A stretch of DNA of 20,384 nucleotides from Pseudomonadota bacterium (GTDB lineage Bacteria > Pseudomonadota > Gammaproteobacteria > UBA6186 > Azoamicaceae): positions 1 to 20,384 of the forward strand of contig JAJZUR010000009.1 in NCBI GenBank assembly GCA_021848375.1. The letters are read 5' to 3'. A program made the translations under genes and the position numbers. The notes beneath the pieces are model-generated. The model did no database searches and was not told where the DNA came from. It saw only the letters and a list, made by a program, of their open reading frames with translations. How positions within the stretch are numbered: position 1 is the first letter of the stretch; the number at the start of each line of letters is the position of its first letter. Shown here piece by piece: positions 8,820-15,796 of the stretch.

Positions 8820-9203
8820 TTAATTCCCGCTCAAGCTTGTCGTGCCCCCTGCGGTGGCAGCGGAAGTTGCGCTAGAACCAAACAAGGAAGCGCCGGCAAT
8901 GTTCAGGATGGTTGGCAAGAAGAGCAGACAGGCCGCCACTACAATCATGACCACCGGTTTGCTTAAGGGTGTTTGTTGCGGATTATCCTTGTGGGCTTTA
9001 AATTGTAAAATCCCTGCCAAGGCAAATCCTACCCCTGCCACATAAGAGGTGACGCTTAAGAGTTTAGCAATCGCCGTTGCTTGTCCTTGTACATTGGTGG
9101 CAATACTGCTAATGGTTCCGCTATCTGCTGAGACTGCGCAGGAGATGAGCGCGAGTACTCCCATTAGTAAAAACTTAGTAACCGAGTTGATAACTAATTT
9201 CAT
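8820..9203 (-). CDS. icmD: IcmD/DotP, first copy (syntenic position)
   Basis: A 127-residue inner-membrane Dot/Icm protein with an N-terminal signal peptide (MKLVINSVTKFLLM..., cleavage probably after a VSA-type site) and two further membrane segments. Its place between icmC and icmJ matches Legionella, so this is the likely ancestral copy. The frame is open further upstream to 9245, but the ATG at 9203 is preferred. It has a GGAGG site (9214-9218) 10 nt ahead, gives a proper signal peptide, and avoids overlap with the icmC stop codon. The C-terminal 86 residues differ at only about 3 positions from the second copy at 7708-8082. Confidence 0.94.
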   Translation of the reverse strand: MKLVINSVTKFLLMGVLALISCAVSADSGTISSIATNVQGQATAIAKLLSVTSYVAGVGFALAGILQFKAHKDNPQQTPLSKPVVMIVVAACLLFLPTILNIAGASLFGSSATSAATAGGTTSLSGN

Positions 9204-9234
9204 AACAAAATAACCTCCGACCCACATCCTATCA

Positions 9235-9912
9235 TTATGTACCATAAATCGTATTGCTGATAATACTCACGATCCCGACAAAATTGATAGCAATTATACC
9301 ACCAATGATGTGTGTTAAACCTTTGGCAAGGCTTCCGGGTTGGGCGCCATGACCGGCCGCATGGGACATAATAAACCAACCTTTGATAAAAGATAATAGT
9401 CCAATAAATTGAATATAGAGCACCAAGGTATTTCCCAATGCCTGCCATTGTTGTCCGAGGGTACTGCCCCCAACATATCCAAGGATGGAAGCGCCTGTAC
9501 CCACATTTTGGTAATTAATACTGCCATAACCAAAAATAGAAGCGGTGGTACCGAGCAGGGAATTGGTAAAGGCATCGGTAGAATTGGGTAAGTAAATTAA
9601 GACCGCGCCAACAATGAGCTTTAGCAGAGGACCGCCAATTTCACCAGGCTGTGTTTGAGTAGCACTTTGCATATTGCCAAATTTTTTCATTTGCGTTAAC
9701 GCATTGATCACCATAAAAATCCCCGCCGCATAGGAGATCATTAACACCATGGCCGTCAATGGGACAATGACATTACTGACATTGGTGAGAATGGTTTGAA
9801 GATCGGCCGCGTAAACATTTTCACTTACCAAGCAAAGGCACAGCGAAAAATTTCTAAAACGTCGAATGGTCCTAACGGAAGGCAACGCCTGAACTCGTGA
9901 GAACCACCCCAT
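9235..9912 (-). CDS. icmC: IcmC/DotE, inner-membrane Dot/Icm protein
   Basis: A small multi-pass inner-membrane protein of the Dot/Icm apparatus. Membrane segments are visible at VIVPLTAMVLMISYAAGIFM, at GPLLKLIVGAVLIYLP, around YIQFIGLLSFIKGWFIM and near the C terminus. The LxKLIVGAVLIYLPN stretch resembles the second membrane segment of IcmD, as expected for these related small proteins. The start is uncertain. ATG 9912 gives 225 residues and overlaps the icmG end by 41 nt; ATG 9921 and several TTG codons are alternatives. A signal peptide ending near NVYAAD suggests that the mature protein begins about 35 residues in. The order icmG-icmC-icmD matches Legionella. Confidence 0.87.
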   Translation of the reverse strand: MGWFSRVQALPSVRTIRRFRNFSLCLCLVSENVYAADLQTILTNVSNVIVPLTAMVLMISYAAGIFMVINALTQMKKFGNMQSATQTQPGEIGGPLLKLIVGAVLIYLPNSTDAFTNSLLGTTASIFGYGSINYQNVGTGASILGYVGGSTLGQQWQALGNTLVLYIQFIGLLSFIKGWFIMSHAAGHGAQPGSLAKGLTHIIGGIIAINFVGIVSIISNTIYGT

Positions 9913-10894
9913 TTGCGGCATCAATAACAAGGATTTTACCGTAGTTACCAATTGAGTCTCCTTCGGCGACTGTAATAATTTGTCCTTTAGGTGATTTTAA
10001 CCATGCTCTTCCTGGAATGACGGCGTGAACCGTATATTCCGGTTCTTCAATGGTAATGGTGCTGTTTTTTTCAGTGCGTCTTTTTTCACTTAAAGCACCG
10101 AGATTAATATCTAGACCATCTTCTTTTAGTACTTGTTTCACATGGCCTACCTCACTTTTAACACTGCCCACATCTTTAGACAACGAGGAAGTGGTATTCG
10201 TGAGAGCCGATAAACGGCTATCCATCGTCGTTAGGGTTTCATTTAATTTATTTAGATTATCAGAGACTTCTTGAGAATAAGTATCCAAACGTTTGACTTG
10301 CGTTAAAATGTAATCAATTTGTTGATTTAATTTATGTAAGCCTTGGGATAATTGAGCAGTTTCTGCTGTCGTGGTTCCGGTTGGTGCAGTGCTCGGGGCG
10401 CCAGGTTGTTCTAGCGCAAATAATTCATTTTGCAGATCGCGAAGACTACCTTCAACGGTTACTTTGGGTTGGGGCGACGGATTGCTTGCCGTTTGATCTG
10501 CGCTCGAGAAAGCTTCCGCGATTTCACCAAAGTTTTTATCGGTTGCAGGCGCTGATGGCGCTGTTTTAGCAGCAACAGCAGGCATTTCTGGTTTCGCTTC
10601 TTTTAAGATGGTAGAAGATGCCGCATTTACTTCGGGATTCATTGTGGCGGGGAGCTTGTTTTCTGCGCTTAAGCTGTTTATTTGGGAAGACGCTGGAGAT
10701 TTGAAAATTCGATATCCCATGATACTAATAACTACAAAAACCAGCGCAATAATGCTGCCGACTACTTTTTTATTCAGCCCTTGCGAAGTTGTAGTTTGGA
10801 TCGGACGAGTGTCGTTGTCCCCCTCACCGAAGTCGAAGTCTTCGTTGAAACTATCTTCTCCGTGTTCTTCGTCGTTTGGTTTATCGTCGCTCAT
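9872..10894 (-). CDS. icmG: IcmG/DotF, inner-membrane component of the Dot/Icm core complex
   Basis: A 340-residue bitopic protein, longer than the about 269 residues of Legionella DotF. It has an acidic cytoplasmic N terminus (residues 1-40), one membrane helix at about 44-62 (VVGSIIALVFVVISIMGYRI), and a long Ala/Pro/Ser/Thr-rich periplasmic linker (65-175). A coiled coil follows at about 180-255, and a conserved C-terminal domain at about 280-340 (YTVHAVIPGRAWLKS...). DotF associates with DotG in the envelope-spanning core. The start ATG follows a GAGAGG site and lies 24 nt after the icmE stop. The extra length lies mainly in the low-complexity linker. Confidence 0.93.
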   Translation of the reverse strand: MSDDKPNDEEHGEDSFNEDFDFGEGDNDTRPIQTTTSQGLNKKVVGSIIALVFVVISIMGYRIFKSPASSQINSLSAENKLPATMNPEVNAASSTILKEAKPEMPAVAAKTAPSAPATDKNFGEIAEAFSSADQTASNPSPQPKVTVEGSLRDLQNELFALEQPGAPSTAPTGTTTAETAQLSQGLHKLNQQIDYILTQVKRLDTYSQEVSDNLNKLNETLTTMDSRLSALTNTTSSLSKDVGSVKSEVGHVKQVLKEDGLDINLGALSEKRRTEKNSTITIEEPEYTVHAVIPGRAWLKSPKGQIITVAEGDSIGNYGKILVIDAANGVVLTSSGVAFR

Positions 10895-10918
10895 AATCCA
10901 TAGCCTCTCGATTCATTG

Positions 10919-12604
10919 TTAAGATCCTGAGTCGGTGACATCTGATAAAATCAACAATCCAATCCCTGTTCCTGCATCGACGGTAATGGTGTTGGGTGAA
11001 TTAAAATAAGTACTAGCAGCCGTGCCAAATGCTTTACCTACTTCGCCGAGTGCAGCCAAAACTTGTTGTCTGCCGCTTAATGTGGGCGTTGTTGTTGTCG
11101 TGTTGCCAGTAGAGCTGTTGGTTTGTACGGTTCCGGCGTTGGTAATTACCTTGGCATAACCCGTCATAAATGAGGAAGCAAATAAACTGCCGTAGCGTAG
11201 CAAATAATGATGATCAACATCACTCGCCATGGCTGTGCGCGCGGTATCAGGATCAATGGCGACTGCTTTAACCGATATGCTCTTATCAAAGCTCGGAATA
11301 TTCATGGTTGAAAAATTGAGTACCACCTTTTCAGGCCGGCTAGCACCGCCACTGCCGCCTTGACTGGCTAATTGGAGATCTCCGACCAGTTTGGCGCCTT
11401 TGTATTGGCCTAGCGTTACGGTTGCCATAATAGGACTGGGTTCATCACTGTTGACCGCAGTATCTAAAACTGCAAATAAAATAGTGCCGGCTTTAAGAAG
11501 AACATCTTTTCTCGAACCACTATTTTTGCCGCCTGAACCAGAACCTCCGCTATTACCTTCACTCGTTTTGTCTTCTGTTTTATCGCCTTGAACGAACGCC
11601 TGTGGAATGACTTCATTCCACGCTTGGTACACGGCTTTAGATTGCGATTCCATATTCGTGAGCAGTGCTGCCAATGCCTTTTGTTGTTGCTCATTTAATC
11701 TGGCCTCTTGCGCTCTTTTGGCTTGATTTTCGAGTTGTATATTGGACAGAGGGCGGGGATTTAATAAAGCATTTAAACCTGGCGTACTTGCTAAGAGGGC
11801 TCTTGCAAATGCAGGATCATCTTCCATGAGTTTTTTTACTAAATCCGGATGAATTTGCGTCATACTTTTTGCAAATTCTTTATCACCCAACATCAATTTT
11901 TCGACCATTTTAGGATTTTCTTTAAACATTTTTGCGGCAAATGCCGGGTCAGTTTTCATCATGTCTTTAACTGACGTCGCAATGGAGGGCTCTTCACCCA
12001 CCAATTCATTTAAGAGCGCTGGATTTTTATCAGCCAAAGCTTTGATCATGGCTGGACATTCTTTCAACATGATTCTGGTGGCTTCTTTATTGTTTTGAAT
12101 CACTTTGAGAGCGAGTTCGGGACGCTGGTTACAGAGCGCTTTTGCAAGGCCAGGATTTTGTTGCATTAACTTCAGGACTTCTTCAGGATGGGCTTCAACT
12201 TCGGCAATCAATTTGGCTGCTTCCGCTGGGCTTAATTCACCCCCACATTTACAATTGCCGAGGAGTTCACCTTCGATCCCAAAGGATTCCTTTTGAGATA
12301 AAAGATCTTTTTCTCGAGAGCCAATGATAGTCGCAACAGCGCTTCCCCCTAATTTTTTCGCCTCTGCGGCACGACGGCGATTATCTTCTTCTTGCAGCGC
12401 TTGATATTTCTCCGAAGTTACATTGCCAGGAATTGCGGTTATTTGAGGTATTTTGGAGGAATGGGATTCTTCAGTTTTTAAGGGATTGGGTTTTCGAGCC
12501 GAAAACATAATGACAATGACAATAATCACTAAGACAATCGCACCCAATATGAGTAGGGTGCGGGTTTTAGAGTTTCCGAGGCGTTCAAACGCTTTTTTTG
12601 CCAT
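10919..12604 (-). CDS. icmE: IcmE/DotG, VirB10-like core channel protein with an 11-residue repeat region
   Basis: A 561-residue protein with one N-terminal membrane helix (about 16-34). A middle region (about 140-285) is made of 11-residue repeats, followed by a Gln/Ala-rich helical stretch. A Ser/Gly-rich linker (about 345-370) leads into a C-terminal TrbI/VirB10-like domain (about 370-561, starting DVLLKAGTILFAVLDT). DotG spans inner and outer membranes and lines the secretion channel. Legionella DotG is about 1048 residues, so this one is about half as long, and the repeats are of a different type. It starts with ATG 3 nt after the icmK stop. The terminal domain assigns the family with confidence; the repeat function is unknown. 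Confidence 0.95.
   Translation of the reverse strand: MAKKAFERLGNSKTRTLLILGAIVLVIIVIVIMFSARKPNPLKTEESHSSKIPQITAIPGNVTSEKYQALQEEDNRRRAAEAKKLGGSAVATIIGSREKDLLSQKESFGIEGELLGNCKCGGELSPAEAAKLIAEVEAHPEEVLKLMQQNPGLAKALCNQRPELALKVIQNNKEATRIMLKECPAMIKALADKNPALLNELVGEEPSIATSVKDMMKTDPAFAAKMFKENPKMVEKLMLGDKEFAKSMTQIHPDLVKKLMEDDPAFARALLASTPGLNALLNPRPLSNIQLENQAKRAQEARLNEQQQKALAALLTNMESQSKAVYQAWNEVIPQAFVQGDKTEDKTSEGNSGGSGSGGKNSGSRKDVLLKAGTILFAVLDTAVNSDEPSPIMATVTLGQYKGAKLVGDLQLASQGGSGGASRPEKVVLNFSTMNIPSFDKSISVKAVAIDPDTARTAMASDVDHHYLLRYGSLFASSFMTGYAKVITNAGTVQTNSSTGNTTTTTPTLSGRQQVLAALGEVGKAFGTAASTYFNSPNTITVDAGTGIGLLILSDVTDSGS
11750..12187 (-). repeat. Coding 33-bp-period repeat of DotG (11-residue units)
   Basis: In the DotG protein a Pro (or Lys) recurs at residues 140, 151, 162, 173, 184, 195, 206, 220, 231, 242, 253, 264 and 275. 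The spacing is exactly 11, except for one 14-residue unit. The unit pattern is roughly P-x-h-h-x-x-h-h-x-x-N/D (h = hydrophobic), as in PGLAKALCNQR, PKMVEKLMLGD and PDLVKKLMEDD. The DNA copies have diverged, so this is an old protein-level repeat rather than a recent tandem duplication. Confidence 0.85.
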
Positions 12605-12607
12605 GCC

Positions 12608-13603
12608 CTAGAGCCCTTTCAATTCAATTTTAATGGGAGTACCGTTTTGAGAGGCCAAAATCAAAGGTGTTTGAACCATCTCATACACACGGGTGCCATC
12701 CGGACTGGAAACACTAGCGCTCCAAGCCGGGGATAATACGGTTAATTGGGTACGAAAAATCAGTTTTCCCCCCGTAAGCCAAGCGCGTCCATGGCCGCCG
12801 CTCACTTCTAATTCTTGACTGCCGGGCGGCGGAATGCCATCCAATACGCTCAGCAGAGAAGGATTGTTGACTGGCAAGTTATCTCCAACTATCGGTGGCA
12901 AGGCATTGGGTCCATGTCCTTGTACTTGCAAATCAACGCGATAATCGACTTCGCGTTGTCCCGAAACGAGCGAGAGCATAACCGGCGTATCTAGTGTTGC
13001 AAGGCGGATGGCAAGATTAGCGCTATTATAAGCCGATGTGCTTTGAATAAAGAGAGTATTGGTTTTTTTATCCCATTGAATATTGAAATTTTTGGGATTC
13101 CCTAAGCTATAATCGGCAATGGGCCATGGTTGTCCAGTAGAATCCACAAAGACCAAAGAAGTGACAAAACCCGCAGACAACCGAATCACTGGCGGCGTTA
13201 CGCCTGGTGAGAGATCTATCGTCAACGTTGAGGAAACGGGTCGCGGGGGAGTATTGGGTGTTGCCGCTACTGCTTGTTGCGATTTATCTTGTTGTTTGCG
13301 CATTTCTATGATTTGATCGGGCGTTAAAGGAGAAATTTTATCCAACAGTTGTTTAAAGGCTTGATCTCGTAAAGTAGGAGACTTTTTTTGAGGAGTTGCG
13401 CCAGCATTGCCTATGTCCTCATCATTTGAAGGGGGTGCGGATCCAGCATACCCGTCGCCGCCCTGTTTTGCTTTTGCTTCCAGGATTAAGGCATTTAATT
13501 GATTCAAGGTCGGAGGATTTTCCATTGTGCCAGCGGCAATCGACGAAGTTCCCATCAGCCATAGAAATCCCACCGTGACAATAATCTCGTTTAATGCATT
13601 CAA
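12608..13603 (-). CDS. icmK: IcmK/DotH, outer-membrane core complex protein
   Basis: DotH, which with DotC and DotD forms the outer-membrane ring of the Dot/Icm core; the family is about 360 residues in Legionella. The protein has a signal peptide, a Pro/Gln/Asp-rich variable region, a helical segment (LLDKISPLTPDQIIEMRKQQ) and C-terminal beta-rich domains ending ...IKIELKGL. No ATG is available near the start. A TTG at 13603 is chosen because it begins 16 nt after the icmL stop and gives a compact signal peptide (331 residues). TTG codons at 13642 and 13666 would give longer forms whose N terminus overlaps icmL in another frame. Translation is probably coupled to icmL. The icmE start follows the stop by 3 nt. 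Confidence 0.92.
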   Translation of the reverse strand: MNALNEIIVTVGFLWLMGTSSIAAGTMENPPTLNQLNALILEAKAKQGGDGYAGSAPPSNDEDIGNAGATPQKKSPTLRDQAFKQLLDKISPLTPDQIIEMRKQQDKSQQAVAATPNTPPRPVSSTLTIDLSPGVTPPVIRLSAGFVTSLVFVDSTGQPWPIADYSLGNPKNFNIQWDKKTNTLFIQSTSAYNSANLAIRLATLDTPVMLSLVSGQREVDYRVDLQVQGHGPNALPPIVGDNLPVNNPSLLSVLDGIPPPGSQELEVSGGHGRAWLTGGKLIFRTQLTVLSPAWSASVSSPDGTRVYEMVQTPLILASQNGTPIKIELKGL

Positions 13604-13619
13604 TTTCTTGTTTCTACGG

Positions 13620-14210
13620 TTAGCTTGTAATTTCAGGTCCAACCTCCCGTGCGATGTATTGCGCAATGCCTATCCCCTTGGGCGCATCTCGCGTTGAGAC
13701 TTGCGTAATTAATACTTCGACCACTTGTATACGGTTTTCGTTAACATTGGCACTTTGATACCGCACTAATAATGGTACCTGGATACGCCAGGTCTGATTC
13801 GACGATTGCCCTTCTTCAGTTAAGACAATCGCAGGACCTATCGCAACCGCTGAGAGTACTAATTTTTTGTCTTCGATGGTGGCTAAGGTGCCTGCAGCTT
13901 CTAAGGAGGTTAAAAAATTATAATAACCATCGATCGTAAAATAATCCGAAAGGTTATTCAATTGCGTTTTGTAGTTGACAAAGTCAAAGGTAAAAGTGGC
14001 AGTTGCGGCTAAGGTTGCCCAACTTAATAGGGCTTTTGTGGAGACGTTAGGTCTATCTAAAGGCGTAAGCTCAACATGCGTGCCATTGGGTAATTGCCCA
14101 AAGAATTGTCTAGGGGATCGGATCTCAAATTGGAAATAAGCGAAACCGATTAATCCAAGGTGGATAACCAACAACAACAATACGAGTGTCAACCAATTTT
14201 TATGTGACAT
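13620..14210 (-). CDS. icmL: IcmL/DotI, inner-membrane Dot/Icm protein, first gene of the operon
   Basis: A 196-residue bitopic protein: a membrane helix right at the N terminus (about 6-26) and a periplasmic domain with the family landmarks LLSWATLAATATFTFDFVNY, YFTIDGYYNFLTSLE, KKLVLSAVAIGPAIVL and a C-terminal IAQYIA motif. In Legionella DotI and DotJ form an inner-membrane complex. Its place just before icmK matches Legionella. Unlike Legionella DotI and the divergent copy at 14423, it lacks the cytoplasmic NxFYxxNYRR segment before the membrane helix. An in-frame stop a few codons upstream of the ATG rules out an extension. The ribosome-binding site is weak. A promoter with an extended -10 lies about 50 bases upstream. 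Confidence 0.93.
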   Translation of the reverse strand: MSHKNWLTLVLLLLVIHLGLIGFAYFQFEIRSPRQFFGQLPNGTHVELTPLDRPNVSTKALLSWATLAATATFTFDFVNYKTQLNNLSDYFTIDGYYNFLTSLEAAGTLATIEDKKLVLSAVAIGPAIVLTEEGQSSNQTWRIQVPLLVRYQSANVNENRIQVVEVLITQVSTRDAPKGIGIAQYIAREVGPEITS

Positions 14211-14261
14211 ATTCTGTAATACTCAATTCAGCTCAGTCAGTGAATTTCCCAACGTACCAAT

Positions 14262-14292
14262 AGTATAGCAGCTGGTTAGCAATATCTGGCAA
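14262..14292 (-). promoter_or_regulatory. Probable promoter of the icmL-icmB operon
   Basis: On the minus strand there is an extended -10 (TGCTATACT, with the TATACT hexamer at 14267-14262). A TTGCCA -35 (14292-14287) lies 19 bases upstream. It sits 52 bases before the icmL ATG in the divergent intergenic region. The same ten bases, TGCTATACTA, occur facing the other way at 14380-14389. Predicted from sequence only. Confidence 0.5.
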
Positions 14293-14379
14293 ATTTTTGA
14301 CAACTGCCAAACTACCGTCCGCTGAATCACTGATGCTGAAACATTATAGGAACAAGGCTATAAGTGCAAGCGACAATCT

Positions 14380-14388
14380 TGCTATACT
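14380..14388 (+). promoter_or_regulatory. Probable extended -10 promoter of the two plus-strand icmL paralogs
   Basis: TGCTATACT is an extended -10 element, 34 bases before the chosen ATG at 14423. No good -35 hexamer is present at the usual distance, which fits extended -10 promoters. A perfect TTGACA at 14297-14302 is too far upstream to pair with it. Confidence 0.45.
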
Positions 14389-14422
14389 AAGCAAGCATCT
14401 TTATAGGATTAGGTGTTACATA

Positions 14423-15058
14423 ATGGAACGCCATGGTTTAGAACGCGTATTGATCCGTAATTTATTTTATGTAGAAAATTATCGCCGCATTGGTTTGATT
14501 TTCGTGCTTTTATGTATATTAATTTTGGCATTAGCGGGATTTGTCTTTTATCAACGCTTGGTTTGGCCAAAACCACAATATTTTGCAACGACTCCGGACG
14601 GACGCCCAATCTTAGTGATACGGCTTGATATACCCATCTATCAAGATCCGAACTTTGTTTTAAATTGGGCATCCAATGCGGTTAAGGCGATCTATTCGTT
14701 AGATTATGTTACCTGGAGAACAACCCTCCAAAATGCCGAAGTATATTTCACGCAGAAGGGCTATCACGATTTCCTGGCAGCTTTAAAGGCTTCCACGAAT
14801 TTAGAAGCCATCAAAGCCAAGCGGCAAGTGGTTTCTTTAGACATTACGGCGCCACCTACTGTGTCACGACAAGGCCAACTGACCCCAGAGCTTCCTTATA
14901 GTTGGGATCTACAAATGCAAGTGACTGTTACCTATCAAAATTCCGAACAAGAGATGTTAAAACAAATAGGGACTCTTTTGTTGCGTGTAGAAAGAGCCTC
15001 GTTGTTGCGCCATCAAGAAGGGCTTGCCATTTCACAATTAGTGTTGCAGGCGCAATAA
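14423..15058 (+). CDS. icmL: IcmL/DotI-family protein, paralog with the canonical N terminus
   Basis: A 211-residue DotI-family protein. A cytoplasmic segment with NLFYVENYRR precedes a membrane helix (IGLIFVLLCILILALAGFVF) and the PQYFATTPDGRPI signature. The periplasmic domain follows, with LNWASNAVKAIYSLDYV, YFTQKGYHDFLAALKAS and a C-terminal ISQLVLQ. The frame is open to a TTG at 14297. ATG 14423 is preferred because it fits the family start, has AGGT 8 bases ahead, and lies downstream of the predicted -10. This copy resembles Legionella DotI more at its N terminus than the syntenic icmL does. It is transcribed away from icmL and followed after 17 nt by a third family member. A duplicated icmL is also known in Coxiella (icmL.1 and icmL.2). 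Confidence 0.9.
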   Translation: MERHGLERVLIRNLFYVENYRRIGLIFVLLCILILALAGFVFYQRLVWPKPQYFATTPDGRPILVIRLDIPIYQDPNFVLNWASNAVKAIYSLDYVTWRTTLQNAEVYFTQKGYHDFLAALKASTNLEAIKAKRQVVSLDITAPPTVSRQGQLTPELPYSWDLQMQVTVTYQNSEQEMLKQIGTLLLRVERASLLRHQEGLAISQLVLQAQ

Positions 15059-15075
15059 AACGAAAAGGAGCGGAT

Positions 15076-15717
15076 GTGAGCGTTACACAAGAAGCGCAAG
15101 ATACTGTGGTTGAGCAAGATAAATATGAGAACGACAAGACATTTGATGTCTTTTTACTGTTGTTATTAGCGCTTGCATTTGCGGCAGGATTGTTCGGTCT
15201 TATCATCTTGTTGCGCCATTCAGCAAGTCCGCCCCCCACGTACTTTAGCGCAACCGATCAAAATCAATTAATCGCCGAAGCTCCGCTTGATCAAGCGAGT
15301 ATTGATCCTGCTGTCTTATTAAATTGGGTAACGGAAGCGACAATGGCCGCTGGAACCTTTAATTTTGTCAATTATGTTGCTTCTATTACCGCCGCAAATG
15401 TGTATTTTACGAAGGAAGGCTTTGATAGTTATAACAGCGCTTTGCTCGCCACTAAAATTATCGATAGAGTTGTCACCAAAAAACTCGTCTTAACGGCGAT
15501 ACCAACCGATGCGCCGCAGGTGTTATTAGAAAAACCACTTGCCGGGCGATATATGTGGAAAATTCGAGCGCCGATGCGCTTTACTTATCATAACGTCACA
15601 ACCGATGTAGGAGATTTGGTCGACGTAACGATTATTGTGATGCGCGTGCCAACCGCCCAATCTCCCAATGGTGTTTCCATATTGAAGTATGATTTAAATG
15701 TGAAGGGTAGGGGGTAA
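15076..15717 (+). CDS. IcmL/DotI-family protein, third full-length paralog
   Basis: A 213-residue DotI-family protein: a charged N terminus, one membrane helix (about 29-50, VFLLLLLALAFAAGLFGLII), then PPTYFSATDQNQLI. The periplasmic domain follows, with LLNWVTEATMAAGTFNFVNY, VYFTKEGFDSYNSALLA, KKLVLTAIP and YMWKIRAPM. The start is GTG 15076, set by the ribosome-binding site AAGGAG 6 bases ahead; a longer frame back to 14902 overlaps the preceding gene. It lacks the FYxxNYRR segment. It lies 17 nt after the previous paralog and is surely co-transcribed with it. The ISAs1 element begins 60 bases after the stop. In its periplasmic part it resembles the syntenic icmL in several motifs (FNFVNY, KKLVLTA). 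Confidence 0.9.
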   Translation: MSVTQEAQDTVVEQDKYENDKTFDVFLLLLLALAFAAGLFGLIILLRHSASPPPTYFSATDQNQLIAEAPLDQASIDPAVLLNWVTEATMAAGTFNFVNYVASITAANVYFTKEGFDSYNSALLATKIIDRVVTKKLVLTAIPTDAPQVLLEKPLAGRYMWKIRAPMRFTYHNVTTDVGDLVDVTIIVMRVPTAQSPNGVSILKYDLNVKGRG

Positions 15718-15777
15718 TTTATGTGCTCCAAGTTACAATTTTCTGAATTACGTTGCTAATGCTTGCAATAACGATAT

Positions 15778-15796
15778 CAGGGCGATTTTATGAACA
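15778..15796 (+). repeat. Left terminal inverted repeat of the ISAs1-family element
   Basis: Pairs with 16990-17008 at 18 of 19 positions. The transposase stop codon (15788-15790) lies within it. Confidence 0.88.

Noticed and set aside
14297..14422. 42-residue N-terminal extension of the plus-strand icmL paralog from TTG 14297
   Set aside because: The extension overlaps the predicted promoter, resembles no DotI N terminus, and the family start fits ATG 14423.
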